Shown: one piece after another, positions 17,050 to 25,766 of the stretch
Layout of the letters: each line of letters begins with the position of its first letter
Position numbering within the stretch: position 1 is the first letter of the stretch
NCBI GenBank assembly: GCA_028876655.1
Contig: JAGWRA010000191.1
Coordinates: 1-36,637 of the forward strand
Direction of reading: 5' to 3'
DNA: 36,637 nucleotides
Origin: Acidobacteriota bacterium
GTDB lineage: Bacteria; Acidobacteriota; Vicinamibacteria; Vicinamibacterales; CAVVIG01
Made by a program: the position numbers and the translations under genes
The notes under the pieces: model-generated
Seen by the model: only the letters and a program-made list of their open reading frames with translations
What the model was told of the DNA's origin: nothing
Databases searched by the model: none

Positions 17050-17718
17050 TTACTTGTGTCGGTCGATCAGGTACAGCAGCGGGAACAGGAAGATCCACAC
17101 GATGTCGACGAAGTGCCAGTAGAGGCCGGCCACTTCCATCGGGATGTGGTACTCCTTCGTGAACTTTCCCTTGCCCGCCATGTACATCATCACGATCAGG
17201 ATCCCCAGCCCCACGATCATGTGGATCGCGTGCAGGCCCGTCATGATGAAGTACAGCGAGAAGAACAGCTGGGCGTGCCCGATGTTCGTCCCCTCGATGA
17301 AGAAGTGCGCGCCCGGCACCAGGTGATCGTGGAAGTCGGTCGTGTACTCGATCCCCTTCACCACGAGGAAGCTGGCCCCCAGGATCCAGGTCATCACGAG
17401 GAACCGGATGACCGCCTTTCCGTTGCCCTCCTGCGAGGCGAAGACGGCCAGCGCCATCGTCAAGCTGCTGGTGATCAGGATGGCGGTGTTCAGCGCCCCG
17501 AGCGCAATCAGGGTGTGCTTGCTCGCGACGGCGAAGGCGTCCGGATAGGTCGACCGGTAGACGAGGTACGCGGTGAACAGGCCGCCGAAGAACAGGACCT
17601 CGGTGACCAGGAACACCCACATCCCGAGCGTCGACGCGTCGGACTGCTGCTCCAGGCTGTCGAAATGGTGCTGTAGCCCGGCCGGGTGTACAGCCTCGGT
17701 CGAAGCGATGTCAGCCAA
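17050..17718 (-). CDS. ctaE: Cytochrome c oxidase subunit III
   Basis: A 222-residue subunit III with five hydrophobic helices, the short form that lacks the first two helices of mitochondrial COX3. Family stretches include [40 protein letters not shown] and [18 protein letters not shown]. The start is TTG at 17716-17718. It overlaps the ctaD stop by eight bases and is preceded by GGAGGAGAG, so translation is coupled to subunit I. Confidence 0.93.
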   Translation of the reverse strand: MADIASTEAVHPAGLQHHFDSLEQQSDASTLGMWVFLVTEVLFFGGLFTAYLVYRSTYPDAFAVASKHTLIALGALNTAILITSSLTMALAVFASQEGNGKAVIRFLVMTWILGASFLVVKGIEYTTDFHDHLVPGAHFFIEGTNIGHAQLFFSLYFIMTGLHAIHMIVGLGILIVMMYMAGKGKFTKEYHIPMEVAGLYWHFVDIVWIFLFPLLYLIDRHK

Positions 17719-19327
17719 CGTGGCTCTCCTCCAGTCCCCCGTAGTTGTACGCTTCCTCGGTCACCACCGGCGTCTCCTCGAAGTTGTGCTTCGGCGGCGG
17801 TGACGTGGTCTGCCACTCCAGGCCCTTGGCGTTCCACGGGTTGTCACCCGCGATGGGACCGTACTTCAGCGACCAGAGCAGGTAGACCAGCGGGATGAGG
17901 TAGCCGATGCCCAGGATCGACGCGCCGGCCGACGACAAAACGTTCAGCGTCTGGAACTCCGGCGGATACACGTGATAGCGCCGCGGCATCCCCATGTAGC
18001 CGAGGATGAACTGCGGGAAGAACGTCAGATTGAAGCCGAGGAAGATCGTCAGCGCGCCGATCTTGGCCCAGCCTTCCGGGTACATCCGGCCCGTCATCTT
18101 CGGCCACCAGTAGTGAAGGCCGCCCATGTAGCCCATGATCGCGCCGCCGACCATGATGTAGTGGAAGTGGGCGACGACGAAGTAGGTGTCGGTCAGGTGG
18201 ATGTCGAGGCCGAGCGACGCCAGGAAGAGCCCCGTCAGCCCGCCGATCGTGAACATCCAGATGAAGCCGAAGGCGTAGAGCATCGGCGTCGCGAACGAGA
18301 TCGAGCCCTTGTAGAGGGTCGCCGTCCAGTTGAACACCTTGACGGCCGACGGGATGGCGACGACGTAGCTCAGCAGCGAGAAGACCATCGCCGAATAGAC
18401 CGAGAGGCCGGCCACGAACAGGTGGTGCCCCCAGACCAGGAAGCCGAACACGGCGATCGCCAGGCTGGAGAAGGCCACGAACTCGTACCCGAAGACCCGC
18501 TTCCGCGAGAAGGCCGCGATGATCTCGCTGACCACCCCCATGCTCGGCACGATCATGATGTAGACGGCCGGGTGGGAGTAGAACCAGAACAGGTGCTGGA
18601 ACAGCACGGGGTCGCCGCCCCGTGCCGGGTCGAAGATGCCGAGGTGCAGCAGGCGTTCGGCGGCCACCAGCAGCAGCGTGATCGCCAGCACCGGCGTGCC
18701 GAGCACCATGATCAGGCTCGTCGCGTACATCGACCAGAGGAAGAGCGGCATCCGGAACCACGTCATCCCCGGCGCCCGCATGCGGTGGATCGTCACCATG
18801 AAGTTCAGGCCGGTGAGGATCGAGGCGAAGCCGGCGATGAAGATGCCGAGGGCGGCCAGGCTGACGTTGGTGTTCGACGAGAGGGTGCTGAACGGGGTGT
18901 AGAAGGTCCAGCCGGTGTCCACGCCGCCGGTGATGAGCGCCCACAGCGTGAAGCAGCCGCCGATCGTGAAGATGTACCAGCTCGCGAGGTTCAGCTTCGG
19001 AAACGCGACGTCCTTCGCCCCGATCATGATCGGGATGAAGAAGTTGCCGAGCGTGGCCGGGATCGACGGGACCAGGAAGAAGAACACCATGATGATGCCA
19101 TGCATGGTGAACAGCTTGTTGTAGGTCTCGTCACTGACCAGCGAGCCGGTCGGCGTCGCCAGCGACAGCCGGATCATCGCGGCGAACGCCCCGCCGATCG
19201 CGAAGAAGAGCGTGATCGTGACCAGGTACAGGATGCAGATCCGCTTGTGATCGGTCGTCAGCAGCCACGAACGCAGGCTGTAGTCGGTGTTGAGGTAGTC
19301 CTCGCGTGGCAGAACTGCGGTGGTCAT
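17711..19327 (-). CDS. ctaD: Cytochrome c oxidase subunit I, A2-type
   Basis: A 538-residue catalytic subunit that reduces O2 at the haem a3-CuB site and pumps protons. Ligands visible: haem a His76 and His389, haem a3 His387, CuB His252, His301 and His302, with the cross-linked Tyr256. The helix VI motif is YSHPAVY. The D-channel glutamate of A1 enzymes (HPEVY) is Ala254, and the preceding Tyr-Ser marks the A2 subfamily. The K-channel region reads AIPSAVK, with Ser327 in place of Thr, and Lys330. It lies nine bases after ctaC and overlaps ctaE. Confidence 0.95.
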   Translation of the reverse strand: MTTAVLPREDYLNTDYSLRSWLLTTDHKRICILYLVTITLFFAIGGAFAAMIRLSLATPTGSLVSDETYNKLFTMHGIIMVFFFLVPSIPATLGNFFIPIMIGAKDVAFPKLNLASWYIFTIGGCFTLWALITGGVDTGWTFYTPFSTLSSNTNVSLAALGIFIAGFASILTGLNFMVTIHRMRAPGMTWFRMPLFLWSMYATSLIMVLGTPVLAITLLLVAAERLLHLGIFDPARGGDPVLFQHLFWFYSHPAVYIMIVPSMGVVSEIIAAFSRKRVFGYEFVAFSSLAIAVFGFLVWGHHLFVAGLSVYSAMVFSLLSYVVAIPSAVKVFNWTATLYKGSISFATPMLYAFGFIWMFTIGGLTGLFLASLGLDIHLTDTYFVVAHFHYIMVGGAIMGYMGGLHYWWPKMTGRMYPEGWAKIGALTIFLGFNLTFFPQFILGYMGMPRRYHVYPPEFQTLNVLSSAGASILGIGYLIPLVYLLWSLKYGPIAGDNPWNAKGLEWQTTSPPPKHNFEETPVVTEEAYNYGGLEESHVG

Positions 19328-19336
19328 AGCCTTCTT

Positions 19337-20377
19337 CTATCTGTGAGCCGCCGGCGCTCCGGCCGGGGACGACATGGCCGGCGTCTTCGGCGCGGCCGCA
19401 TGCCCGTCGGGCTCCGGTGTCGTCACGGTCGGAGCGCTCGGCGCGGGCTTCAACGTCTTGATGTACTCGATCAGCTCGAGCAGCTGTTCCTCGTTCACGA
19501 GCCCCTGGTAGGTCGGCATGATCGGCTGGTAGCCGGCCACCACCTGCGCGCCGGGGTCCATGATCGACTCGCGCAGGTACGCGTCGTCGGCCACGACGGT
19601 CTGCCCGTTCTGCAGCCGGACCTTCTGGTCGAACAGGCCGCTCAGCATCGGTCCGCGCGCGCCCGAATCCGGACTGTGACAGGTGACGCACGCCAGGTTC
19701 GTGAAGACCTTCTGGCCGGCGGCCGCCAGCGTGTCGGTGCCGACGCCGCCCGCGATCCACGCCTGGTAGTCGGCCGGCTTCATGACGATCACCTGGCCCA
19801 CCATCCGCGAGTGGCCCGCGCCGCAGTACTCGGCGCAGAACAGGTGGTAGGTCCCCGGCTTGGTCGCCTGGAACCACAGCGTCCGGTACCGGCCCGGCAG
19901 CACGTCCATCTTGATGCGGAAGTCCGGCACGAAGAAGCTGTGGATGACGTCCTGCGACGTCATGATCAACTTGATTTCCGTGTTCACCGGAACGTGGAGC
20001 TCGTTGATCTCGCGCTGCCCGTCCATGTGCTGGAACTTCCACATCCACTGCTTCGCCAGCACGTAGACGTTGACCGCGCTGTTGCTCTTCGGTGGCTCGT
20101 ACGCCTGGAAGTAGATGTCCGCGCTCCAGATGAACATCACCAGCGCGATGCCGAGCGGGATGATCGTCCAGACCGTCTCCAGCAGAATGGCACCGTGGAT
20201 CGACGCGCCGTGCTCGTCCTCGGAGCGCCGGCGGTACTTGATCGCGAAGTACAGGATCGTTCCCGCGATCAGCACCACGAAGAAGGCGCTGACGGCCACC
20301 AGGAAGAAGTACAGCGCATCCACCTTGGTCGCAAGCGTGGACGCTTCCTCAGGAAACAATGGGATGCCGGACAACAT
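19337..20377 (-). CDS. ctaC: Cytochrome c oxidase subunit II with fused cytochrome c (caa3 type)
   Basis: A 346-residue subunit II. Two transmembrane helices (about 22-45 and 63-85) precede the CuA cupredoxin domain. CuA ligands are His146, Cys181, Cys185, His189, Met192 and the Glu183 carbonyl (CAEYCGAGHSRM). A C-terminal class I cytochrome c domain follows, with CVTCH at 230-234 and a Met-containing segment MPTYQGL, so this is a caa3 oxidase that can take electrons without a free cytochrome c. The tail is Ala/Pro rich. It is encoded between sco and ctaD with nine-base gaps on both sides. Confidence 0.95.
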   Translation of the reverse strand: MLSGIPLFPEEASTLATKVDALYFFLVAVSAFFVVLIAGTILYFAIKYRRRSEDEHGASIHGAILLETVWTIIPLGIALVMFIWSADIYFQAYEPPKSNSAVNVYVLAKQWMWKFQHMDGQREINELHVPVNTEIKLIMTSQDVIHSFFVPDFRIKMDVLPGRYRTLWFQATKPGTYHLFCAEYCGAGHSRMVGQVIVMKPADYQAWIAGGVGTDTLAAAGQKVFTNLACVTCHSPDSGARGPMLSGLFDQKVRLQNGQTVVADDAYLRESIMDPGAQVVAGYQPIMPTYQGLVNEEQLLELIEYIKTLKPAPSAPTVTTPEPDGHAAAPKTPAMSSPAGAPAAHR

Positions 20378-20386
20378 CGTCGCTAC

Positions 20387-21319
20387 TTATGCTTTCCTGC
20401 CGGATGCCGCGGATCCGACCCCGGCCCCCGGATCGATCCGGTGAGTGCCGCGCCGCTCCATCCGCCACATGATGAAAATGAACGAACCCATCGCGAGAAC
20501 CGTCAACGTGCCGGCGATCCGCAGCAACCGCATGGTCAGCAGGCCGTACTTCCCCGTTTCGGGGTTGTAATGATAGCAGTACAGCAGCAGGTCATCGACC
20601 GGCGTCCCGATCTTGTCGTGCGAGGCTTCGACCAGCGAAAAGCGCAGGTCGCGCGGTGAGTACTCGATGCCGAACAGATACCGCGCCACGTGGCCCGTCG
20701 GCGTGATCACCACGATGCCGGTCGGATGGGCGAACTGCTTGATCCGCGGATCCCACAGGTAGCGGAACCCCACCGCCTGCGTCAGCGCCTTGATCGCGGG
20801 CTCCTGACCGGTCAGGAAGTGGAAGCCGTCCGCCGCGTCGCCGTGGCTGCCGTAATCCTTCACGTAGATCGCCCGCTTCTCCGCCGCCTGGGCCGGCCCC
20901 TCGCGCGGGTCGAAGCTCACGACGACGAACTCGTAGTCCTTGCCCGCCTGGAGCGACAGCGACTTCAGCGACGCCACCGCGCCGTTCATCACCTGCGTGC
21001 AGAGCATCGGGCAGTCGTAGTAGACCAGCGCCAGCACCACCGGCCGCTGCCCGAAGTAGTCGCCCAGCTTCACCGCGCGGCCGTGGGAGTCGACGAACGG
21101 CAGGTCGAGCGGCACCTGCGCGTCCAGCTTCTGGTCGAAGCCGATCTGCTTCAGGACGTCGGTCGACTCCGCCGCCGGCATCCCCGCCTCGAGCGTGGCC
21201 GTGCCGCTGTACGCGCTGGCCGACCGCATGTTCTGCGCCCGCGCCGACCCCGGCAGCGCGGTGAACAGCGCCAGCACGGCCAGCGACACGACGGCGAGGC
21301 GGGTCGGTTCAGCTTTCAT
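20387..21319 (-). CDS. SCO1/SenC-type copper chaperone
   Basis: A 310-residue periplasmic thioredoxin-fold protein that delivers copper to CuA of subunit II. It has a signal peptide (to about ARAQ, residue 29), copper-binding Cys103 and Cys107 in YYDCPMLCTQ, and His198 (FAHPTGIVVI). A C-terminal transmembrane helix (LRIAGTLTVLAMGSFIFIMW) is an extension found in SCO proteins of ACIII operons, not in the mitochondrial form. Its position right before ctaC supports the CuA-assembly role. Confidence 0.92.
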   Translation of the reverse strand: MKAEPTRLAVVSLAVLALFTALPGSARAQNMRSASAYSGTATLEAGMPAAESTDVLKQIGFDQKLDAQVPLDLPFVDSHGRAVKLGDYFGQRPVVLALVYYDCPMLCTQVMNGAVASLKSLSLQAGKDYEFVVVSFDPREGPAQAAEKRAIYVKDYGSHGDAADGFHFLTGQEPAIKALTQAVGFRYLWDPRIKQFAHPTGIVVITPTGHVARYLFGIEYSPRDLRFSLVEASHDKIGTPVDDLLLYCYHYNPETGKYGLLTMRLLRIAGTLTVLAMGSFIFIMWRMERRGTHRIDPGAGVGSAASGRKA

Positions 21320-21376
21320 GACGGGTCTTCACTTTCTCGGTCCCGGACGTTCACGACCGGCGGGCGCGGTCCGCCG

Positions 21377-21907
21377 TTACGGCACGAGCGATTCCATCAT
21401 CCGTCCCGAGCTCGACTCCTCGGGATACATCGGGCCCTCGACCGCCGGCGGGTTCGGCCGCACCGGCAGCCCCTGCTTCACGAGCAGCTCCATCGCGCGC
21501 GCGATCGGGATCCGGACGACGCCGTTCTCCCGGTCCACCCAGGCGTACGAGTCGAGGATGGCGTTCTCCTCGGCGTGCAGTGCCGCCAGATCCGCCGGCG
21601 GGTTCGCCTGGACGCCGGGGCCCACCGGCTCCTGCGGCTGCGCCAGCGGATAGGTGCGGGGCGTCTCGGATTCGGCAGTGTAGATCTTCTCCATCGGCGC
21701 CACGTCGGGCAGGGCCGCCTCGGTGCCCGGCAGCCACGCGAAGCCCGCGCCCGTGAACAGCCGGAAGACCCCCACCACCACGATCCAGGAAATGATGCAC
21801 AGCAGGGCCAGGCCGACGCCGGCCCAGACCACCCCTTTGGCACTGACGTCGCCGGCCTCGTGCGCCGTGTGCGGATCGTGATACGTGCTCTCGTGTGCGT
21901 TGCTCAT
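21377..21907 (-). CDS. Small membrane-anchored protein of the act-cta operon, unknown function
   Basis: A 176-residue protein with a His-rich cytoplasmic N-terminus, one transmembrane helix (about 25-50, VVWAGVGLALLCIISWIVVV) and an extracytoplasmic domain. The C-terminal part contains LDSYAWVDRENGVVRIPIAR followed by AMELLVKQGLP. I recall this stretch as recurrent in proteins next to sco genes, but the family has no function known to me. It lies between actF (28-base gap) and sco (57-base gap). It could be a small ACIII subunit in the ActG position, or an assembly factor for the ACIII-caa3 supercomplex. It has no cysteines or haem motif. Confidence 0.8.
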   Translation of the reverse strand: MSNAHESTYHDPHTAHEAGDVSAKGVVWAGVGLALLCIISWIVVVGVFRLFTGAGFAWLPGTEAALPDVAPMEKIYTAESETPRTYPLAQPQEPVGPGVQANPPADLAALHAEENAILDSYAWVDRENGVVRIPIARAMELLVKQGLPVRPNPPAVEGPMYPEESSSGRMMESLVP

Positions 21908-21935
21908 GGTGACCTAGATGCGTCTCCCGGGCGTC

Positions 21936-23126
21936 TCAGTGCGATGCGTGATGGCCGTACTGCAGCGCCTGCGCCAGCTGCGGGTCGCGCAGCGGGAGCA
22001 GCGGCCGCCCCTGCAGCGTGCGCGCCCAGGTCGCCAGCCAGATGCCCCCCAGCGCCAGCGGGGCCGCAATGTCCATCCAGGACAGGTGCAGGTTCACGTG
22101 CTCGGCCGGCGCGACCAGCCAGTAGATGTCCAGCCAGCGGAACGCCACGAGCGCGATCGCCAGGGCGCCGATCCGCGCCAGCTTGCCCTTGATCGACCGG
22201 TGCAGCAGCAGGAGGAACGGCACGGCGAAGTGGAACAGCACCAGCAGGATGCCAACCGCTTGCCAGCCGTGGCGGAAGCGCGGCAGGTAGAAGACGATCT
22301 CCTCGGGCAGGTTGCCGACCCAGATGAGCAGGAACTGGGAGAACGACGTGTACGTCCAGAGGATCACGAACGCCAGCATCAGGTTCCCGAGGTCGATCAG
22401 CTGCCTGGACGACAGGAGGCTCTTGAGCGGCTCGCGCTTGGCCAGCCACCAGAGCGCGGCGATGACGAACGAGAAGCCGCTCAGCCCCTGGCCGGCCATG
22501 AAGATCATGCCGAAGATCGTCGAGTACCAGTGGGGCTGGAGCGACATCAGCCAGTCGGTCACCGCGAAGGTCATCGTGATGCCGTAGAGCACCAGTCCGC
22601 CGCCGCTCAGCCGCTGCAGCTTGCGGCCGACGGCCGGATCGCCCGTCCGATCCTGTTCGAGCGACCACTTGTTGAGGAAGTGCGCGACCGCCCACCAGCA
22701 GATGAAGTACACGACCGCGCGCACGATGAACGCGGTCTGGTTCAGGTAGGCCGCCTTCTCCCGCACGTTGATGTCGGAGGCCACGACATCCGGGTGGCTC
22801 CAGACGTACAGCGAGTGGATGCCGAGCGCCACCGGGATGAACAGCACCGCCATCAGCGGGATCGTCCGCGAGCCGGCCTCGAGGAGGCGGCGCGTCATGA
22901 CGCCCCAGTTGCCGCCCGACAGGTGCTGCACCATGACGAGCGCGAGACAGCCGAGCGTGATGTTCAGGACGAAGATGTACGCCAGCAGGTACGAGTGGAA
23001 GAACTGGTCGGGGTTGAAGTAGCCCCCGACCGCGCAGGCCGCCAGCAGGACGACGCCAATCGGCAGCGCGCGCCGCGTGATCTGCTGCACATCGGATGGG
23101 ACGGAATACTCGGTTGGCATGGGCAC
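21936..23126 (-). CDS. actF: Alternative complex III subunit ActF (NrfD-like quinol-side membrane protein)
   Basis: A 396-residue integral membrane protein with about ten helices, homologous to ActC and NrfD/PsrC. Stretches such as QHLSGGNWGVMTRRLLEAGS, GITMTFAVTDWLMSLQPHWY and LSWMDIAAPLALGGIWLATW are characteristic of ActF. It is part of the membrane module of the quinol:cytochrome c/oxidase oxidoreductase that replaces bc1. The start is GTG 23124-23126 or ATG 23118-23120, in the same frame. The gene is 39 bases downstream of actE. Confidence 0.92.
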   Translation of the reverse strand: MPMPTEYSVPSDVQQITRRALPIGVVLLAACAVGGYFNPDQFFHSYLLAYIFVLNITLGCLALVMVQHLSGGNWGVMTRRLLEAGSRTIPLMAVLFIPVALGIHSLYVWSHPDVVASDINVREKAAYLNQTAFIVRAVVYFICWWAVAHFLNKWSLEQDRTGDPAVGRKLQRLSGGGLVLYGITMTFAVTDWLMSLQPHWYSTIFGMIFMAGQGLSGFSFVIAALWWLAKREPLKSLLSSRQLIDLGNLMLAFVILWTYTSFSQFLLIWVGNLPEEIVFYLPRFRHGWQAVGILLVLFHFAVPFLLLLHRSIKGKLARIGALAIALVAFRWLDIYWLVAPAEHVNLHLSWMDIAAPLALGGIWLATWARTLQGRPLLPLRDPQLAQALQYGHHASH

Positions 23127-23165
23127 GTTCGTCGTTCCTGAGCCTCTCGCTGGAGCGCCGGCCGG

Positions 23166-23762
23166 TTACTTGCTCCCCGGCGCGCTGGGCTGCGCGTTCA
23201 GTTTGTCCCGTTCCGCCGGCGGCACGTCCTGCATCGTCGCATGCTCGCTCAGCTGCAGCGCCCGGATGTAGGCCGCGATCGCCCACCGGTCGCGCACCGG
23301 GACCTGCGCCTTGTAGTCGGGCATCGCGCCGAACCCGTTGGTGATCACGTCGAAGAAGTGCCCCACCGGGGCGTTCATCAGCCGCGCCTCGAAATAGGAC
23401 GGCGGCCGGCGGTAGCCGCGACGCACGATCATGCCGTCGCCCAGGCCGGTCGTGCCGTGGCACGGCGAGCAGTAGATGTTGAACCGCTGCTGGCCCCGCT
23501 CGACCACCGCCTCGGTCACCGGGAACGGGAACTCGTTCACCTCGCGGCCGTCCACCTTGCCCGTGTAGAGCAGGTCGTCCTCGCGCAGCTGTCCGCGCGC
23601 GACCGTCCCCGCCACCAGCGGCCGCTCGGACCGGCCGCTCTTGAAGAAGTGGGTCTCGCGCAGCGGGATGTACTTGGGCTGATTGTGCATATCCTGCCGG
23701 CAGCCCGCCGCCGCCACCAAAACGAGACACCAGGCGCCGAGCGCCAAGAATTTACGGGACAA
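23166..23762 (-). CDS. actE: Alternative complex III subunit ActE, mono-haem cytochrome c lipoprotein
   Basis: A 198-residue exported cytochrome c. The lipobox VAAAG-C places the lipidated Cys at 21. The single haem site CSPCH is at 98-102, and the likely axial Met147 is in NGFGAMPDY. It passes electrons from ActA/ActB towards the oxidase. The start is TTG at 23760-23762. It overlaps the actD stop by 11 bases and is preceded by GAGAGGTGA, so it is translationally coupled. Confidence 0.92.
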   Translation of the reverse strand: MSRKFLALGAWCLVLVAAAGCRQDMHNQPKYIPLRETHFFKSGRSERPLVAGTVARGQLREDDLLYTGKVDGREVNEFPFPVTEAVVERGQQRFNIYCSPCHGTTGLGDGMIVRRGYRRPPSYFEARLMNAPVGHFFDVITNGFGAMPDYKAQVPVRDRWAIAAYIRALQLSEHATMQDVPPAERDKLNAQPSAPGSK

Positions 23763-24309
23763 CGTCGGTCACCTCTCGGGGGTGCAGGCTCTCGAGGAAC
23801 GCCCGCGTGCCGTCGCGGTCGAACTGCTCGTCCTTCGCCTCGATGCACAGGAAGAACCGGTCGGTCGTCGCCCGCTCGAAGCCGGGCACGTTGAACACCG
23901 GGTGGTAGGGCATCGGCAGGCCGTTGAGCGCCAGCATGCCGAACGCCGACGTGAGCGCCGCGAACAGGATCGTCAGCTCGAAGGTGACCGGGATGAACGA
24001 CGGCCAGCTGTTGAACGGACGGCCGCCGACGTTGATCGGGTAGGCGATCACCGAGATCCAGTACTGGAGGAAGAAGCCGACGAGGCACCCGGTGATGCCG
24101 CCGATGAGCGCGATGAGCGGTACCTCGTTCCGGTGGAGATCGAGGGCCTCGTGCAGCTCCTCGATCGGCACCGGCGTGAAGGCGTCCACGTGCTCGTAGC
24201 CGGCCTCGCGCACCCGGTGCGCGGCGGCCACCAGCGCCCCGGCTTCCTCGAACTCGGCCATCAGGCCGTAGAGCGACGACTTCGTATCCTGTCCGTGCAT
24301 AGTCAGCAC
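23752..24309 (-). CDS. actD: Alternative complex III subunit ActD (DUF3341)
   Basis: A 185-residue protein of the DUF3341 family. It opens SSLYGLMAEFEEAGALVAAA with an N-terminal cytoplasmic domain, then two transmembrane helices (about 65-85 and 103-125) joined by ISVIAYPINVGGRPFNSWPS. This helical hairpin sits against ActC in ACIII structures. The start is GTG 24307-24309 with GGGA upstream, or ATG 24298-24300 three codons later. It lies between actC and actE. Confidence 0.92.
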   Translation of the reverse strand: MLTMHGQDTKSSLYGLMAEFEEAGALVAAAHRVREAGYEHVDAFTPVPIEELHEALDLHRNEVPLIALIGGITGCLVGFFLQYWISVIAYPINVGGRPFNSWPSFIPVTFELTILFAALTSAFGMLALNGLPMPYHPVFNVPGFERATTDRFFLCIEAKDEQFDRDGTRAFLESLHPREVTDVVP

Positions 24310-24340
24310 CGCATTCCCGCGACGGCATCCGGCCGCCCGC

Positions 24341-25747
24341 TCAGTGCGCCTCCTTGCCCTTGACCCCGGCCTGCGGCAGCAACGTCCGCATCTCGACGAT
24401 CGAGATCATCGGGAGGAAGCGGATGAACAGGAAGAACAGCGTCAGGAACAGTCCGATCGTCCCTGTGAAGGTGGCCCAGTCCCACACCGTCGGCGCGTAG
24501 CGGCCCCACGACGACACCAGGAAGTCGCGGTGCAGGCTCGTGATGACGATGACGTAGCGCTCGAGCCACATGCCCGTGTTCACCACGAGCGAGACGAAGA
24601 ACAGCAGCGGCACGTTCGTCCGCACCTTCTTGAACCACAGCAGCTGGGGAATGACAATGTTCGTCGCAATGAGCGCCCAGTAGGCGACCGCGTACGGGCC
24701 GAACATCCGGTTCCACATCATGTAGCGCTCGAACGTGTCGGCGCTGTACCACGCGTAGAAGACCTCGCAGCCGTACCCGTAGGCGAGGATCAACCCGGTC
24801 GTCAGCATGACCTTCGCCATGACGTCGAGGTGCCACATCGTGACGAAGTCCTCGAGGCGGTAGGCGGCCCGCAGCGGGATGGCCAGCGTCAGCACCATCG
24901 CGAAGCCCGAGTAGATGGCCCCGGCGACGAAGTAAGGGGGGAAGATCGTCGTGTGCCAGCCCGGCACGATCGCCACGGCGAAGTCGAAGCTGACCACCGT
25001 GTGGACCGAGACGACCAGCGGCGTGGCCAGGCCGGCCAGCAGCAGCGACGCCGTCTCGTAGCGGAACCAGTGCCGCGCCGAGCCGCGCCAGCCGAGCGAG
25101 AGGATCCCGAACGCCTTGCGCGCGAAGGGACTCTTCGCCCGGTCGCGCAGCGTCGCGACGTCGGGGATGAGGCCGACGTACCAGAACACCAGCGACACCG
25201 TCGCGTAGGTGGACACCGCGAACACGTCCCAGACCAGCGGGCTGCGGAACTGCGGCCAGACGGTCATCGTGTTCGGATAGGGGAACATCCAGTAGAACAG
25301 CCACGGCCGGCCCATGTGGAGCAGCGGGAACATGCCCGCGCAGGCCACCGCGAACAGCGTCATCGCCTCTGCGAAGCGGCTGATCGACATGCGCCACTTC
25401 TGGTGCAGCAGCAGCAGGATCGCCGAAATCAGCGTCCCGGCGTGCCCGATCCCGATCCACCAGACGAAGTTCACGATCGCGAAGCCCCACGCGACCGGAA
25501 TGTTGATTCCCCAGATGCCGACCCCCTTCAGGAACAGGTAGGTCGCCGTCATGAGGAAGATCATCATGAAGGTGAACGCCATCAGGAAACCGAACACCCA
25601 CCCGAGCGGTGTCTTGCGGGTGAGCACGATTTCGCTGATCGCCTTGCTGACGGTTTCGAAGTCGTGTCCGGGCCCGATGACCGGCGGACGCTCCACGACC
25701 GCCACGGCCGCCGCGTGATCCGGTGAAATATCTGGACGTTCAGCCAC
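24341..25747 (-). CDS. actC: Alternative complex III subunit ActC (NrfD family)
   Basis: A 468-residue membrane protein with about ten helices and NrfD-family stretches VWWIGIGHAGTLISAILLLL, LLHMGRPWLFYWMFPYPNTM and CEVFYAWYSADTFERYMMW. It binds quinol with ActF and connects to the ActB iron-sulphur arm. I choose GTG 25745-25747 because it clears the actB stop by 19 bases. An upstream start at 25795 would overlap actB and add the Arg-rich MRRQRRSTARPRA, which looks like out-of-frame actB sequence. Confidence 0.9.
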   Translation of the reverse strand: MAERPDISPDHAAAVAVVERPPVIGPGHDFETVSKAISEIVLTRKTPLGWVFGFLMAFTFMMIFLMTATYLFLKGVGIWGINIPVAWGFAIVNFVWWIGIGHAGTLISAILLLLHQKWRMSISRFAEAMTLFAVACAGMFPLLHMGRPWLFYWMFPYPNTMTVWPQFRSPLVWDVFAVSTYATVSLVFWYVGLIPDVATLRDRAKSPFARKAFGILSLGWRGSARHWFRYETASLLLAGLATPLVVSVHTVVSFDFAVAIVPGWHTTIFPPYFVAGAIYSGFAMVLTLAIPLRAAYRLEDFVTMWHLDVMAKVMLTTGLILAYGYGCEVFYAWYSADTFERYMMWNRMFGPYAVAYWALIATNIVIPQLLWFKKVRTNVPLLFFVSLVVNTGMWLERYVIVITSLHRDFLVSSWGRYAPTVWDWATFTGTIGLFLTLFFLFIRFLPMISIVEMRTLLPQAGVKGKEAH

Positions 25748-25766
25748 GTTGATGTTCGCTCTCGGT

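Noticed and set aside
23760-23762. Concern that TTG starts (actE, ctaE, the 36418 gene) mark frameshifts or wrong starts
   Set aside because: Each overlaps the upstream stop codon and has a purine-rich site just upstream. The resulting N-termini fit the families for actE and ctaE, so coupled TTG initiation is the simpler reading.
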